Source: an uncultured Spartobacteria bacterium (GTDB taxonomy: Bacteria; Verrucomicrobiota; Verrucomicrobiia; Chthoniobacterales; Chthoniobacteraceae). Taken from it: DNA of 64,000 nt. A program made the translations under genes and the position numbers. Each line of letters starts with the position of its first letter. The stretch's first letter is position 1. The notes beneath the pieces were generated by a model. It was given only the letters and a program-made list of their open reading frames with translations. It was not told the DNA's origin and ran no database searches. Below, piece after piece: positions 35,318 through 42,628 of the stretch. The stretch lies in assembly GCA_903919125.1 (NCBI GenBank), contig CAIXGS010000052.1, forward strand, positions 62,001-126,000. Direction: 5' to 3'.

Positions 35318-35331
35318 CGCTAGAGGAATTA

Positions 35332-36324
35332 TTAAAGGAGATAGAAGATTGGAAACACAAAGATCCAGACAAGATCCACGAAATGCCAGAAGAGACCCGC
35401 GATTTCCACGCGGTTGGCCAGATGTTCTGGGTTGGTCTTGTAAAGTCCAGTTCCCCCTGGAAACGGAAGCCAAAGATAAAGAAACACAAGGATTCCACCC
35501 AGAACGTGTAATCCGTGCAGACCGGTGATGAGGAAATACGTGGCAAAGTAAGTACTGTGTCTTGGAGCGAACACGCTGGCGGACTCGACGTCTTTTGCAT
35601 TGATCACGGCGAGGGTGGTGCTGGTCTCACGAGGCCAGAAGTGGGGCCGATCATTATCCTTGTCTGAAGGATTGGCATTCACTGCATCCACTTGAATTAC
35701 GTAATCATCTTCGGCTGGGGTCACTGCATCATGCCGGCCCGTTTCGTGGGCGAAATGTTCGGCATTGTGTTCCGCCTGATGGGCGTAAGACGAACCCTTA
35801 GGAGCGTCGAGAAGATGTCCCGTGATCTCCCAGCGTGGATTTTGGCCTGTTACTTCAAGATGCTTGTTCCCTAGGAAAGCTTCATATTTTGAGGCTGATT
35901 CCTTCTTAATAAACACACCAAAATGATTGAACTTCGCTGGCCACTCGTAACTGAGTTTGACCGTCAAAAAGATCGCTCCGCACAAAATCGTTATCAACAT
36001 GTACAAACGATACTTTCCTAGCTGCCTCATCTTTAATGCAGCCCACGCGAAAACTACGGTCACTGATGATATAATCAATATCGCCGTGTTCATGGTTCCC
36101 ACTGGAACATTCAATAAACCAGAAGGCCAATAACCTGGCTCCGCGCCAATCCGTAGGAAAATGTAGGCGGAAAACAAACCACCGAACAACATCACTTCGG
36201 AAGCGAGAAACAACCAAATCCCTAACTTTGCACTATACAATCCAGTATCCGGACGAGCCTGCACGGTGTGCGGAACCTCTTTGTCCGTAAAAAGCGGGAA
36301 GTATTTGGAAATCAGATTCGACAT
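35332..36324 (-). CDS. coxC: Cytochrome c oxidase subunit III with large insertion
   Basis: From the ATG at 36324 the protein is 330 aa. N-terminal helices ('LGIWLFLASEVMLFGGLFSA') and C-terminal helices ('ATYFLITGLHGLHVLGGILV', 'EIAGLFWHFVDLVWIFVFPI') are clearly subunit III. Between the fourth and fifth helices lies a hydrophilic insertion of roughly 110 residues (about 137-250), rich in His, Asp, Glu and Asn ('QAEHNAEHFAHETGRHDA'), which ordinary subunit III of about 200-260 aa lacks. It is likely a periplasmic or cytoplasmic loop domain. The upstream Met at 36369 is in the same frame but less likely; 'ATTATATG' is the start context. Confidence 0.92.
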   Translation of the reverse strand: MSNLISKYFPLFTDKEVPHTVQARPDTGLYSAKLGIWLFLASEVMLFGGLFSAYIFLRIGAEPGYWPSGLLNVPVGTMNTAILIISSVTVVFAWAALKMRQLGKYRLYMLITILCGAIFLTVKLSYEWPAKFNHFGVFIKKESASKYEAFLGNKHLEVTGQNPRWEITGHLLDAPKGSSYAHQAEHNAEHFAHETGRHDAVTPAEDDYVIQVDAVNANPSDKDNDRPHFWPRETSTTLAVINAKDVESASVFAPRHSTYFATYFLITGLHGLHVLGGILVFLYLWLPFPGGTGLYKTNPEHLANRVEIAGLFWHFVDLVWIFVFPIFYLL

Positions 36325-36386
36325 ATAATCTCTTAAAACAGGCTCAACCCCAAACTCTCGACGCTGCACCTCGTGGCTAAAACTCT

Positions 36387-38213
36387 CTACACCTTTTCCG
36401 TCTGCGGAATAAAGTCTGTCGGATGCCCCGGAACACTATACTCGTAAGGGCCACGATACACCATCAAGGGCTTATCAAAGTTTCCGTGCGGGGGCGGGGT
36501 CGGTGTGTCCCAATCTAAAGTGGTAGCATCCCATGGATTGCGTCCCACTTTTTGACCAAGCTTCCAGCTGGTGAAGAAGTTCCAAATGAAGACAAGCTGA
36601 AACAGCGCAAGCAGGCCGGCCGAAACAGTCATCACCATGTTCCAGTGCAGCACGGGACCAGCAAGTTGTTCGTAAGTAACGCCGCCATCATACCAGCGAC
36701 GGTGAACGCCCGCCATACCCTGCAAGAACATCGGGAAAAATATTCCATTGATTGTGATCAGCGATCCCCAGAAGTGAACGTGCCCCAGGAACTCGCTCAT
36801 CTTACGACCAGTCACCTTAGGATACCAGAAATACACCCCCGCAAAGAGGCCGAAAATGGTTCCGGGAGCGACCACGTAGTGAAAATGGCCGATCACGTAA
36901 TAAGTATCGTGCAGAAAAAGATCGACAGCGTTGAACGCTAGAGGAATACCCGTCAGACCTCCCAAGCCGAACATCGGCAGGAACGCGGTTGCAAACAACA
37001 TTGGCGTGTTAAACCGAATGGAGCCGCCCCAAAGCGACATCAATAAGGAGGTCAGCAAAATCACGGATGGAACCGAGATCATGATGGTAGTCACTTGGAA
37101 GAAAGCTGCGACCTTGGCGCCCATTCCTGTCATATACATGTGGTGGGCCCAAACGATGAAGGACAGGAAACCCAGCACAAACACTGAGTAAACCATTGCC
37201 TTGTACCCGTGCAACGGCTTGCGAGTGTTGTTCGCGACGACCTCGGAGACGATCCCGATAGCTGGTAAAATCAACACATAGACTTCGGGATGCGCCAAGA
37301 ACCAGAACAAATGCTGCCAAAGGATTGGACTACCTCCGCCGGACCAGGTCTGAGCGACACTTTGGCCGATCATCAAGCCTGTGGGCATGAAGAAACTAGT
37401 GCCAAGTACTCGGTCCGTCAGCTGCATAAAGCCGGCGGCTTCAAGCGGAGGAAAGGCAAGCACGAGGAGGAACGCGGTCACAAACTGAGCCCAAACAAAG
37501 AAAGGAAGTCGCATCCAAGTAAGTCCTGGGGCTCGCAACTGAATGATCGTGGTAATGAAGTTAATGGATCCCAACAGCGAACCGGTGATGTTAAACACCA
37601 TCGCAATCAACCAAATCGTCTGCCCATTCAGCCAAATATTCCCGCCTTCAAGATCCGCAATTCCAGCCAGCGGAGGATATGCAGTCCAGCCGGACTTCGC
37701 AGCGCTACCCGGAACAAAAAAGCTACCGGTCATAATGACGCAGCTCGTAAAAAAGCACCAAAAGCTGGCCATGTTTAACTTGGGGAACGCCATGTCCGGA
37801 GCCCCGATTTGTAGAGGCACCACGAAATTTCCGAAGCCCGCAACCGCCACCGGCACAATTCCAAAGAAAACCATGATGGTTCCGTGCATGGCACCAAAGA
37901 CGTTGTAACCCGCAGCGGTGAGGGCTCCTGCGTCGGTCATCACGGTTTGACCAAACACCGAACGCAGAAAGGCACCTACCATCGGTACGGGCTGTCCCGG
38001 GCTCGCCAACTGCCAGCGCATCACCAACATCAGGAGAAAGCCGAAGAACAGAAAACTCAGTCCTGTCACAGCGTACTGCAGCCCGATGACCTTATGGTCC
38101 GTAGAGAAGACCCACCGCTGAAGGAACCCAAGCTCTGGGTGATGATGCTCGCCGTGCCCATGCTCTTTAGTGGCGTCGTGATGGCCGGTGTCTGCGGTAG
38201 CGATAGTAGACAT
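36387..38213 (-). CDS. coxA: Cytochrome c oxidase subunit I
   Basis: The catalytic oxygen-reducing subunit, 608 aa, with twelve membrane helices. Ligands by family alignment: low-spin heme a H110 and H445, CuB H308, H357, H358, high-spin heme a3 H443 ('IGHFHYV'), and the cross-linked tyrosine Y312 in 'AHPEVYVLILP' with E310 of the D-channel. D140 and N147 at the D-channel entrance ('GAPDMAFPKLN') are kept. The K-channel lysine expected in helix VIII ('P-T-G-I-K') appears to be Leu386 ('VPSVILLTSL'). The N-terminus is His-rich ('HGHGEHHHPE'). It is clearly an A-type heme-copper oxidase. Confidence 0.97.
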   Translation of the reverse strand: MSTIATADTGHHDATKEHGHGEHHHPELGFLQRWVFSTDHKVIGLQYAVTGLSFLFFGFLLMLVMRWQLASPGQPVPMVGAFLRSVFGQTVMTDAGALTAAGYNVFGAMHGTIMVFFGIVPVAVAGFGNFVVPLQIGAPDMAFPKLNMASFWCFFTSCVIMTGSFFVPGSAAKSGWTAYPPLAGIADLEGGNIWLNGQTIWLIAMVFNITGSLLGSINFITTIIQLRAPGLTWMRLPFFVWAQFVTAFLLVLAFPPLEAAGFMQLTDRVLGTSFFMPTGLMIGQSVAQTWSGGGSPILWQHLFWFLAHPEVYVLILPAIGIVSEVVANNTRKPLHGYKAMVYSVFVLGFLSFIVWAHHMYMTGMGAKVAAFFQVTTIMISVPSVILLTSLLMSLWGGSIRFNTPMLFATAFLPMFGLGGLTGIPLAFNAVDLFLHDTYYVIGHFHYVVAPGTIFGLFAGVYFWYPKVTGRKMSEFLGHVHFWGSLITINGIFFPMFLQGMAGVHRRWYDGGVTYEQLAGPVLHWNMVMTVSAGLLALFQLVFIWNFFTSWKLGQKVGRNPWDATTLDWDTPTPPPHGNFDKPLMVYRGPYEYSVPGHPTDFIPQTEKV

Positions 38214-38341
38214 AAATAGTTTGCCAGTTGTTAATTGCGACTTTCGACTAAATTCTATGAGTGACGAACTGAGAAGTAACGAGTACTGAGCGTCTTAACT
38301 GTATGATTAAATCACCCGAAAGTCTGGTGAAATTTTGACCT

Positions 38342-38812
38342 TTACTTAGAGGCCTGTGCATCTGGCCAAGCCTTAAGTTCCGCCTCCGTCCAAGACGTCT
38401 TGCGGTCTGCAAACTTGGAGCGAGCCGAAGTGACAACCGCCGCAGGCACAGCGGGATAGGTATTGCCAAAACTCGCGCGCACGTAGGTGATAGCCGCCGC
38501 GATTTTTTCGTCTGTGAGCAAGGCTTCCTGAGGCGGCATCATATTGTTAAAGACCATATCCTTCACAGTGATCGGGCCCATGACACCTTTGAGAATCATT
38601 GCGGCAAAACGCTCTGTAGAACCACTCACGTACTCAGTTTGGACCAAAGTTGGAAATACCGGAGGCAACCCCGCGCCAGTGGGTTGATGACACGCCACGC
38701 ACAAAGTCATATAAACCGTTTTCCCAAGGTCCAGTTGCTCATCGGCAAGCAGAGGTGTAGCGCTGACAGCCGAAAGAAGAACAAATGCGCAGTGTAAGAG
38801 ACGAGTTTTCAT
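38342..38812 (-). CDS. Monoheme cytochrome c (repeat-module type)
   Basis: A 156-aa periplasmic protein with a signal peptide (cleavage after 'TPLLA') and one class I heme motif C38-V-A-C41-H42, with a Met ligand in 'FNNMMPPQ'. After the heme domain it has an extra C-terminal helix ending 'TSWTEAELKAWP'. The whole domain is homologous to both domains of the upstream diheme protein, sharing 'ILKGVMGPITV', 'GNTYP' and the Trp-x-Glu-Ala-Glu-Leu end. It probably shuttles electrons between the Act complex and the oxidase. It lies 6 bp after the diheme gene. Confidence 0.88.
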   Translation of the reverse strand: MKTRLLHCAFVLLSAVSATPLLADEQLDLGKTVYMTLCVACHQPTGAGLPPVFPTLVQTEYVSGSTERFAAMILKGVMGPITVKDMVFNNMMPPQEALLTDEKIAAAITYVRASFGNTYPAVPAAVVTSARSKFADRKTSWTEAELKAWPDAQASK

Positions 38813-38818
38813 GGGATT

Positions 38819-39892
38819 TTAGTTTGCTGCAGGAAAGGCAAGCAATTCAGCTTCGGACCAACTTGTGGCGCGCGTGCCGTACTTTTTACGGGCCTCGGCC
38901 ACCTGCTCAGGCGTGATGGGCGACGCGCCTTCACCGAACGCTTTTCTCACGTAAGAGGTGACTTGAGATATCTTCACGTCGGTCAAAACAGCTCCCTGTG
39001 CTGGCATCATGTTTGTGTAAGCCTTCCCATCAACTGTTATTGGGCCAATCACTCCGTTTAGAACGATCGCGATCAACCGTTCTGGATTCCCTTTCACATA
39101 ATCAGAATTCACCAACGGAGGAAAAACTGGAAAGAGACCTAGGCCGGTAGGTTGATGACAAGCGATACAAATGGCCTGGTACTGGGCTTTTCCCGCCTCT
39201 AAATCGACGGCTACGGTGGGTGCTGCGCCTTGAGTAGTTGGAGTTACCGCCGCTGCAATGGTGGCATTCTCTGGGATGGCAAGCAAATCAGCCTCATTCC
39301 AAGCGTCCGCCTTAGCGGCGAATTCGGCCTTTACAGCGGCAATCTTGTCTTCGGTGATTTCTGGGTAAGTATTCCCCCAATTAGATCGAATATAGGTTAA
39401 AACGGCGGCGATCTTTTTGTTTGAGAGTGTTTTCTCCCACCCAGGCATCGCTCCGTTGTAAGTAACTCCAGCAACCTTGACCGGCCCACTAAGTCCCTTT
39501 AGCAAGATGGCAATCAGACGTTTTTCAGATCCTGAAACCCATTCAGCGCCCACAAGCGTTGGAAACTGACCCGCGATGCCCAAGCCGCTCGCTTGGTGGC
39601 AAGGTTGACAGTTCGCATAAACACTTTTTCCCAACTCCGCCAAAGTCGGCTCGGCGGGAGCCTGCTCAACAGACGCCGTACCGCTTCCCTTGGTGCCGGC
39701 ATTTGCACCATCTTGATACATTTGAAAATACACTAATCCAAAGGAGAGAACGGCTCCTACGAGAATCAAAACGAAGGAGGGCAAAGGGTGGTTCTCCTCA
39801 ACGGGATCAGGAAACTCTCGCTTAGTGGCTGCCGTGACCTTCAATGAGTCATCGGAGTCCCCGGAGTTTTTGGGCTCTAAGTGGTTTGACAT
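38819..39892 (-). CDS. Membrane-anchored diheme cytochrome c
   Basis: A 357-aa protein with an acidic N-terminus, one membrane helix (about residues 38-58, 'PSFVLILVGAVLSFGLVYF'), an Ala/Pro-rich linker, then two homologous cytochrome c domains. Heme 1 is C95-Q-P-C98-H99 and heme 2 is C242-I-A-C245-H246, with Met ligands in 'YNGAMPGW' and 'YTNMMPAQ'. Each domain ends in a similar helix ('AWNEADLLAIP', 'SWSEAELLAFP'). It is anchored in the inner membrane and faces the periplasm, a plausible wire between complexes. Cytochrome c and oxidase genes flank it closely. Confidence 0.88.
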   Translation of the reverse strand: MSNHLEPKNSGDSDDSLKVTAATKREFPDPVEENHPLPSFVLILVGAVLSFGLVYFQMYQDGANAGTKGSGTASVEQAPAEPTLAELGKSVYANCQPCHQASGLGIAGQFPTLVGAEWVSGSEKRLIAILLKGLSGPVKVAGVTYNGAMPGWEKTLSNKKIAAVLTYIRSNWGNTYPEITEDKIAAVKAEFAAKADAWNEADLLAIPENATIAAAVTPTTQGAAPTVAVDLEAGKAQYQAICIACHQPTGLGLFPVFPPLVNSDYVKGNPERLIAIVLNGVIGPITVDGKAYTNMMPAQGAVLTDVKISQVTSYVRKAFGEGASPITPEQVAEARKKYGTRATSWSEAELLAFPAAN

Positions 39893-39922
39893 CGGCGTAC
39901 GTTGTTTGGCTAAGGCAAATGT

Positions 39923-40615
39923 CTACTTGCCGGCCGGCGCAGTGGCGGCGACCGCAGGAGCTTCCTTTAGCGAATGAGAACGATCAAGGGAGAGAAGGTA
40001 GGCCACCAAAGCTTTCGCATCGGCACTTGGAATAATCTCAAAACCCTCTTGGGGGAGAAGCGATTTTGGGAGACCTTTCAGAGCGTCTTTATCACCCGAA
40101 CCGGCAATACGATGCGTCTTAAACAGGAACGAATAAGAAGGCATGTTTGAGAGCTTCGATACGGCCGTGGGGTGGTAAAGATGGAGCATCTGCCAATCAG
40201 CGTCCCTTTTTTCCGGCTTATACGGGTCATCGGCTGGCTCATTGCGCCAAGACTTGGATCCGATATTTGCTAGGTCTGGGCCGAGACGTCCGGCCCCGAT
40301 GACGGGTGGATTCTCAAAAATATAGTCCCGCGGGACCGTTTTTCTAGCACCCCAACCTCTCTCGACATCGGCTGTATCGCTTCCGCGGACAACCTGAGTG
40401 TGACACGACTGACAGCCTTGAGAGACGTAGACTTCCTTTCCACGGGCTGCCAAACTCACATCGGCAACAGGATACGAGTCCACGACGCGTCCGTCCTCCT
40501 CCTTAAATTCAGGAGAAAGACTTCCCAGCTGCGCGTTGGGAACAATCACCGTGGCCGTAAGAGAGACAGCAAAGCAGGCAATTATACCGGGAAAAATGAT
40601 TCCAGAATGACTCAT
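39923..40615 (-). CDS. CcoO-like membrane monoheme cytochrome c
   Basis: From the ATG at 40615 the product is 230 aa with an N-terminal membrane anchor ('GIIFPGIIACFAVSLTATVI') and a CcoO/FixO-type heme domain: 'ARGKEVYVSQGCQSCHTQVV' (C68, C71, H72), 'GRLGPDLANIGSKSW', and the axial Met in 'SNMPSYSFLF'. These are the landmarks of cbb3 oxidase subunit II. The heme site is intact, unlike the metal sites of the CcoN-like protein encoded directly upstream. It probably receives electrons from the Act complex. No CcoP, CcoQ or CcoG-type gene is nearby, so it is not part of a complete cbb3 oxidase here. Confidence 0.85.
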   Translation of the reverse strand: MSHSGIIFPGIIACFAVSLTATVIVPNAQLGSLSPEFKEEDGRVVDSYPVADVSLAARGKEVYVSQGCQSCHTQVVRGSDTADVERGWGARKTVPRDYIFENPPVIGAGRLGPDLANIGSKSWRNEPADDPYKPEKRDADWQMLHLYHPTAVSKLSNMPSYSFLFKTHRIAGSGDKDALKGLPKSLLPQEGFEIIPSADAKALVAYLLSLDRSHSLKEAPAVAATAPAGK

Positions 40616-40631
40616 AGAAATTGAATTAACC

Positions 40632-42092
40632 TCAGTGTTCGCTTCCAGCGCGTAGCAAAGTGGGCTCCCCAGCTGGCTGGCCAATTTTGAGAGCCATTAA
40701 AAGAAAATGGAGTCCAAAGGCGGCGTGAGCGGCCAAGACAAAGACAAACGAAATGGAATTTCCCCAGAAGTAAGAGGAACCCACTTCCATGACCTGTTGG
40801 AAAGAAGACGCTCCCTCGGATATCGCCTCACCAGCGGCCAGACCGCTCAGCAGCAACATTCCCACCGCCATGGAAGATCCGTAAGCGGCACCTAGGAAGT
40901 GAAAACTAATCAGGCTAGATGAGAGCCATTCACATTCAGATAGCCTAGGCATCATGTAATAGATTGCTCCAAAAAGCACCATCGTGACTGACACATGAAC
41001 CAGAAGACTCTGAATACCAGCATCAAATAGGGTGAATCGCACAACCGAATCCACGGAACGCAGCGAGGCAAGGGCGATCAGCAGTGACGATAAGACCAGT
41101 CCACCGCAGCCGAAAATTGTAAACCGCAGCGATGGAGAACCAGCCCCGTGGTGGCTAGCACCCGCAGAGGCAAGCAGAATGTAGACCAAGGCTGCCACTG
41201 GAACGACAATGAGAATGGAGGCACTTGCAGCGGTGGCCCCCAACCACAAGGGAAGCAGATCCCCGGGTACTTTTGCAGCCAAAGACAGGCCCGCGCAGAA
41301 AAAGTACATCCAGAACATCACCCTCGCGAAAGAGCCCGCTATAATTGGAGCACCGGTCACTTTTGGAACTACGTAGCAGGCCGCACCAAGAGCCAATGGC
41401 ACAAGAAAGAGACGGGTAACAGCCCCAGCGGTCCAGGCGGCCACGATCTGCTGAACCACGCCAGTGACACTGTTGGTGACAATCAAAAGATTACCCGTGA
41501 GCAAACTCAATCCCAGCCACACAAAAGCCGCGATGATAAACATAGCCGCTAAAGAATGATGTTCGTCATCGTGAAATGTGAGAAGCACCCACATCGAAAA
41601 CAGTGCCAAGCCTGCGAAGAACATCAGATACGACGCGATTGGTGACTCCAAGCCATTTAAGGGACGCATCCATCCGCCGAGGGTTGCCACAAGCCCCACC
41701 AATACTCCACCGTTCCAAAGAACCGCTCCAAAAGCCGCCAAGGTGTGTCCTGGCGAAACGCGCCCTGATGTACGCGCAATGATCCACGCGCCCACTCCCA
41801 AAGCAGCGGCGCCACACCACCCGAAGACGAACGTATTTTCAGCCGCCGGAGCGAGACGTCCGTAAGTAAGAAACGAAAAATTGAGGAAATCAGGATGATG
41901 TAATTTAACGGCAGCCAAAGCGCCGAGAATGGTGGACACCAGCAACCAAACCGTGGCCGTGAGGAAAAGACCAATCACCACTGGCCGCACCGAGGCGTCG
42001 ATAGCGGAACGCGAGGGAGCCAGCACGCTTGCTGCTGCGGCATCGAGTGGCGAATGAGAAGGGGTTGCCTCTAGGGCGGCGGCTTCAGTCAT
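40632..42092 (-). CDS. CcoN-like protein lacking heme and CuB ligands
   Basis: A 486-aa, roughly twelve-helix protein recognisable as cbb3 subunit I by 'FLTYGRLAPAAENTFVFGW', 'YVVPKVTGAPI' and 'MVLFGAIYYMMPRL'. By manual alignment from memory of CcoN, the ligands are gone: the heme b His is A84; CuB His are G223, S270 and L271; heme b3 and second heme b His are I360 and S362. The fold and flanking motifs remain, so this is a coherent gene, not a decaying one. It lies 16 bp before the CcoO-like gene. It is likely a non-catalytic scaffold for CcoO-like or other cytochromes. Catalysis as an oxidase is very unlikely. Confidence 0.85.
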   Translation of the reverse strand: MTEAAALEATPSHSPLDAAAASVLAPSRSAIDASVRPVVIGLFLTATVWLLVSTILGALAAVKLHHPDFLNFSFLTYGRLAPAAENTFVFGWCGAAALGVGAWIIARTSGRVSPGHTLAAFGAVLWNGGVLVGLVATLGGWMRPLNGLESPIASYLMFFAGLALFSMWVLLTFHDDEHHSLAAMFIIAAFVWLGLSLLTGNLLIVTNSVTGVVQQIVAAWTAGAVTRLFLVPLALGAACYVVPKVTGAPIIAGSFARVMFWMYFFCAGLSLAAKVPGDLLPLWLGATAASASILIVVPVAALVYILLASAGASHHGAGSPSLRFTIFGCGGLVLSSLLIALASLRSVDSVVRFTLFDAGIQSLLVHVSVTMVLFGAIYYMMPRLSECEWLSSSLISFHFLGAAYGSSMAVGMLLLSGLAAGEAISEGASSFQQVMEVGSSYFWGNSISFVFVLAAHAAFGLHFLLMALKIGQPAGEPTLLRAGSEH

Positions 42093-42135
42093 GGTATATT
42101 ATGGCTTCTCGTTGCGTGAAAATTGAGTGAAGAGA

Positions 42136-42627
42136 CTACTGTCCGGGCGTCGGTGCGGGAACCGGGACTGGAGGGGGTACTGGAGGGGGTGCCACTGGAG
42201 CTGGAGCTGCTGGAGCGGCGGCGGGAGGTTCGGGTGCTGGGGCTGGGGGCGTGGGCGTAACCAACTTTGGGAAGGTAACGTTCATGGCACCGGATGGCGC
42301 GGACGGGAGGCTCGGCGCATCGCCAGCGGGAAGCGGGAGTGCCGGCTCTACCTTGATGGAAGAGGGCGCTGGCTTTGTGCTTCCGAGTAAGGTCACAAAC
42401 TCCGCTTTGCGTTCACTAAATTTCACCGAATCCAATTTCGAACTTTCTTCGGCTTGGATTTTCTTGCGGGTCTCACTCCGGAGGGCTCCGCGCTTGGCGT
42501 CGACGTCAGTCTCAGGGTGAACAGGTACAGTTGAAACAAAACCAATAACGAGCACCGCCCCCAAGGCAAGGAGGGCCCAAAGGAGATTACCTGGAGAAAA
42601 TCCGGAAGGAGCTTGAGACTGGGACAT
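42136..42627 (-). CDS. Single-pass membrane protein with Pro/Ala-rich tail
   Basis: A 163-aa protein with one N-terminal membrane helix ('LLWALLALGAVLVIGFV', about residues 15-35), a charged helical part (about 40-80, 'AKRGALRSETRKKIQAEESS') and a long tail of Pro, Ala and Val (about 85-163). It sits 1 bp after the actF stop codon and before the CcoN-like gene. It may be an accessory subunit of the Act complex or a spacer tether for cytochromes. I do not recognise a family. The tail is low complexity, so a database match would rest on the first 80 residues. Confidence 0.7.
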   Translation of the reverse strand: MSQSQAPSGFSPGNLLWALLALGAVLVIGFVSTVPVHPETDVDAKRGALRSETRKKIQAEESSKLDSVKFSERKAEFVTLLGSTKPAPSSIKVEPALPLPAGDAPSLPSAPSGAMNVTFPKLVTPTPPAPAPEPPAAAPAAPAPVAPPPVPPPVPVPAPTPGQ

Positions 42628-42628
42628 G

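Noticed and set aside
40632-42092. Annotation as a functional cbb3 oxidase subunit I
   Set aside because: No heme or CuB histidine is found at the aligned positions, and no CcoP gene is nearby.
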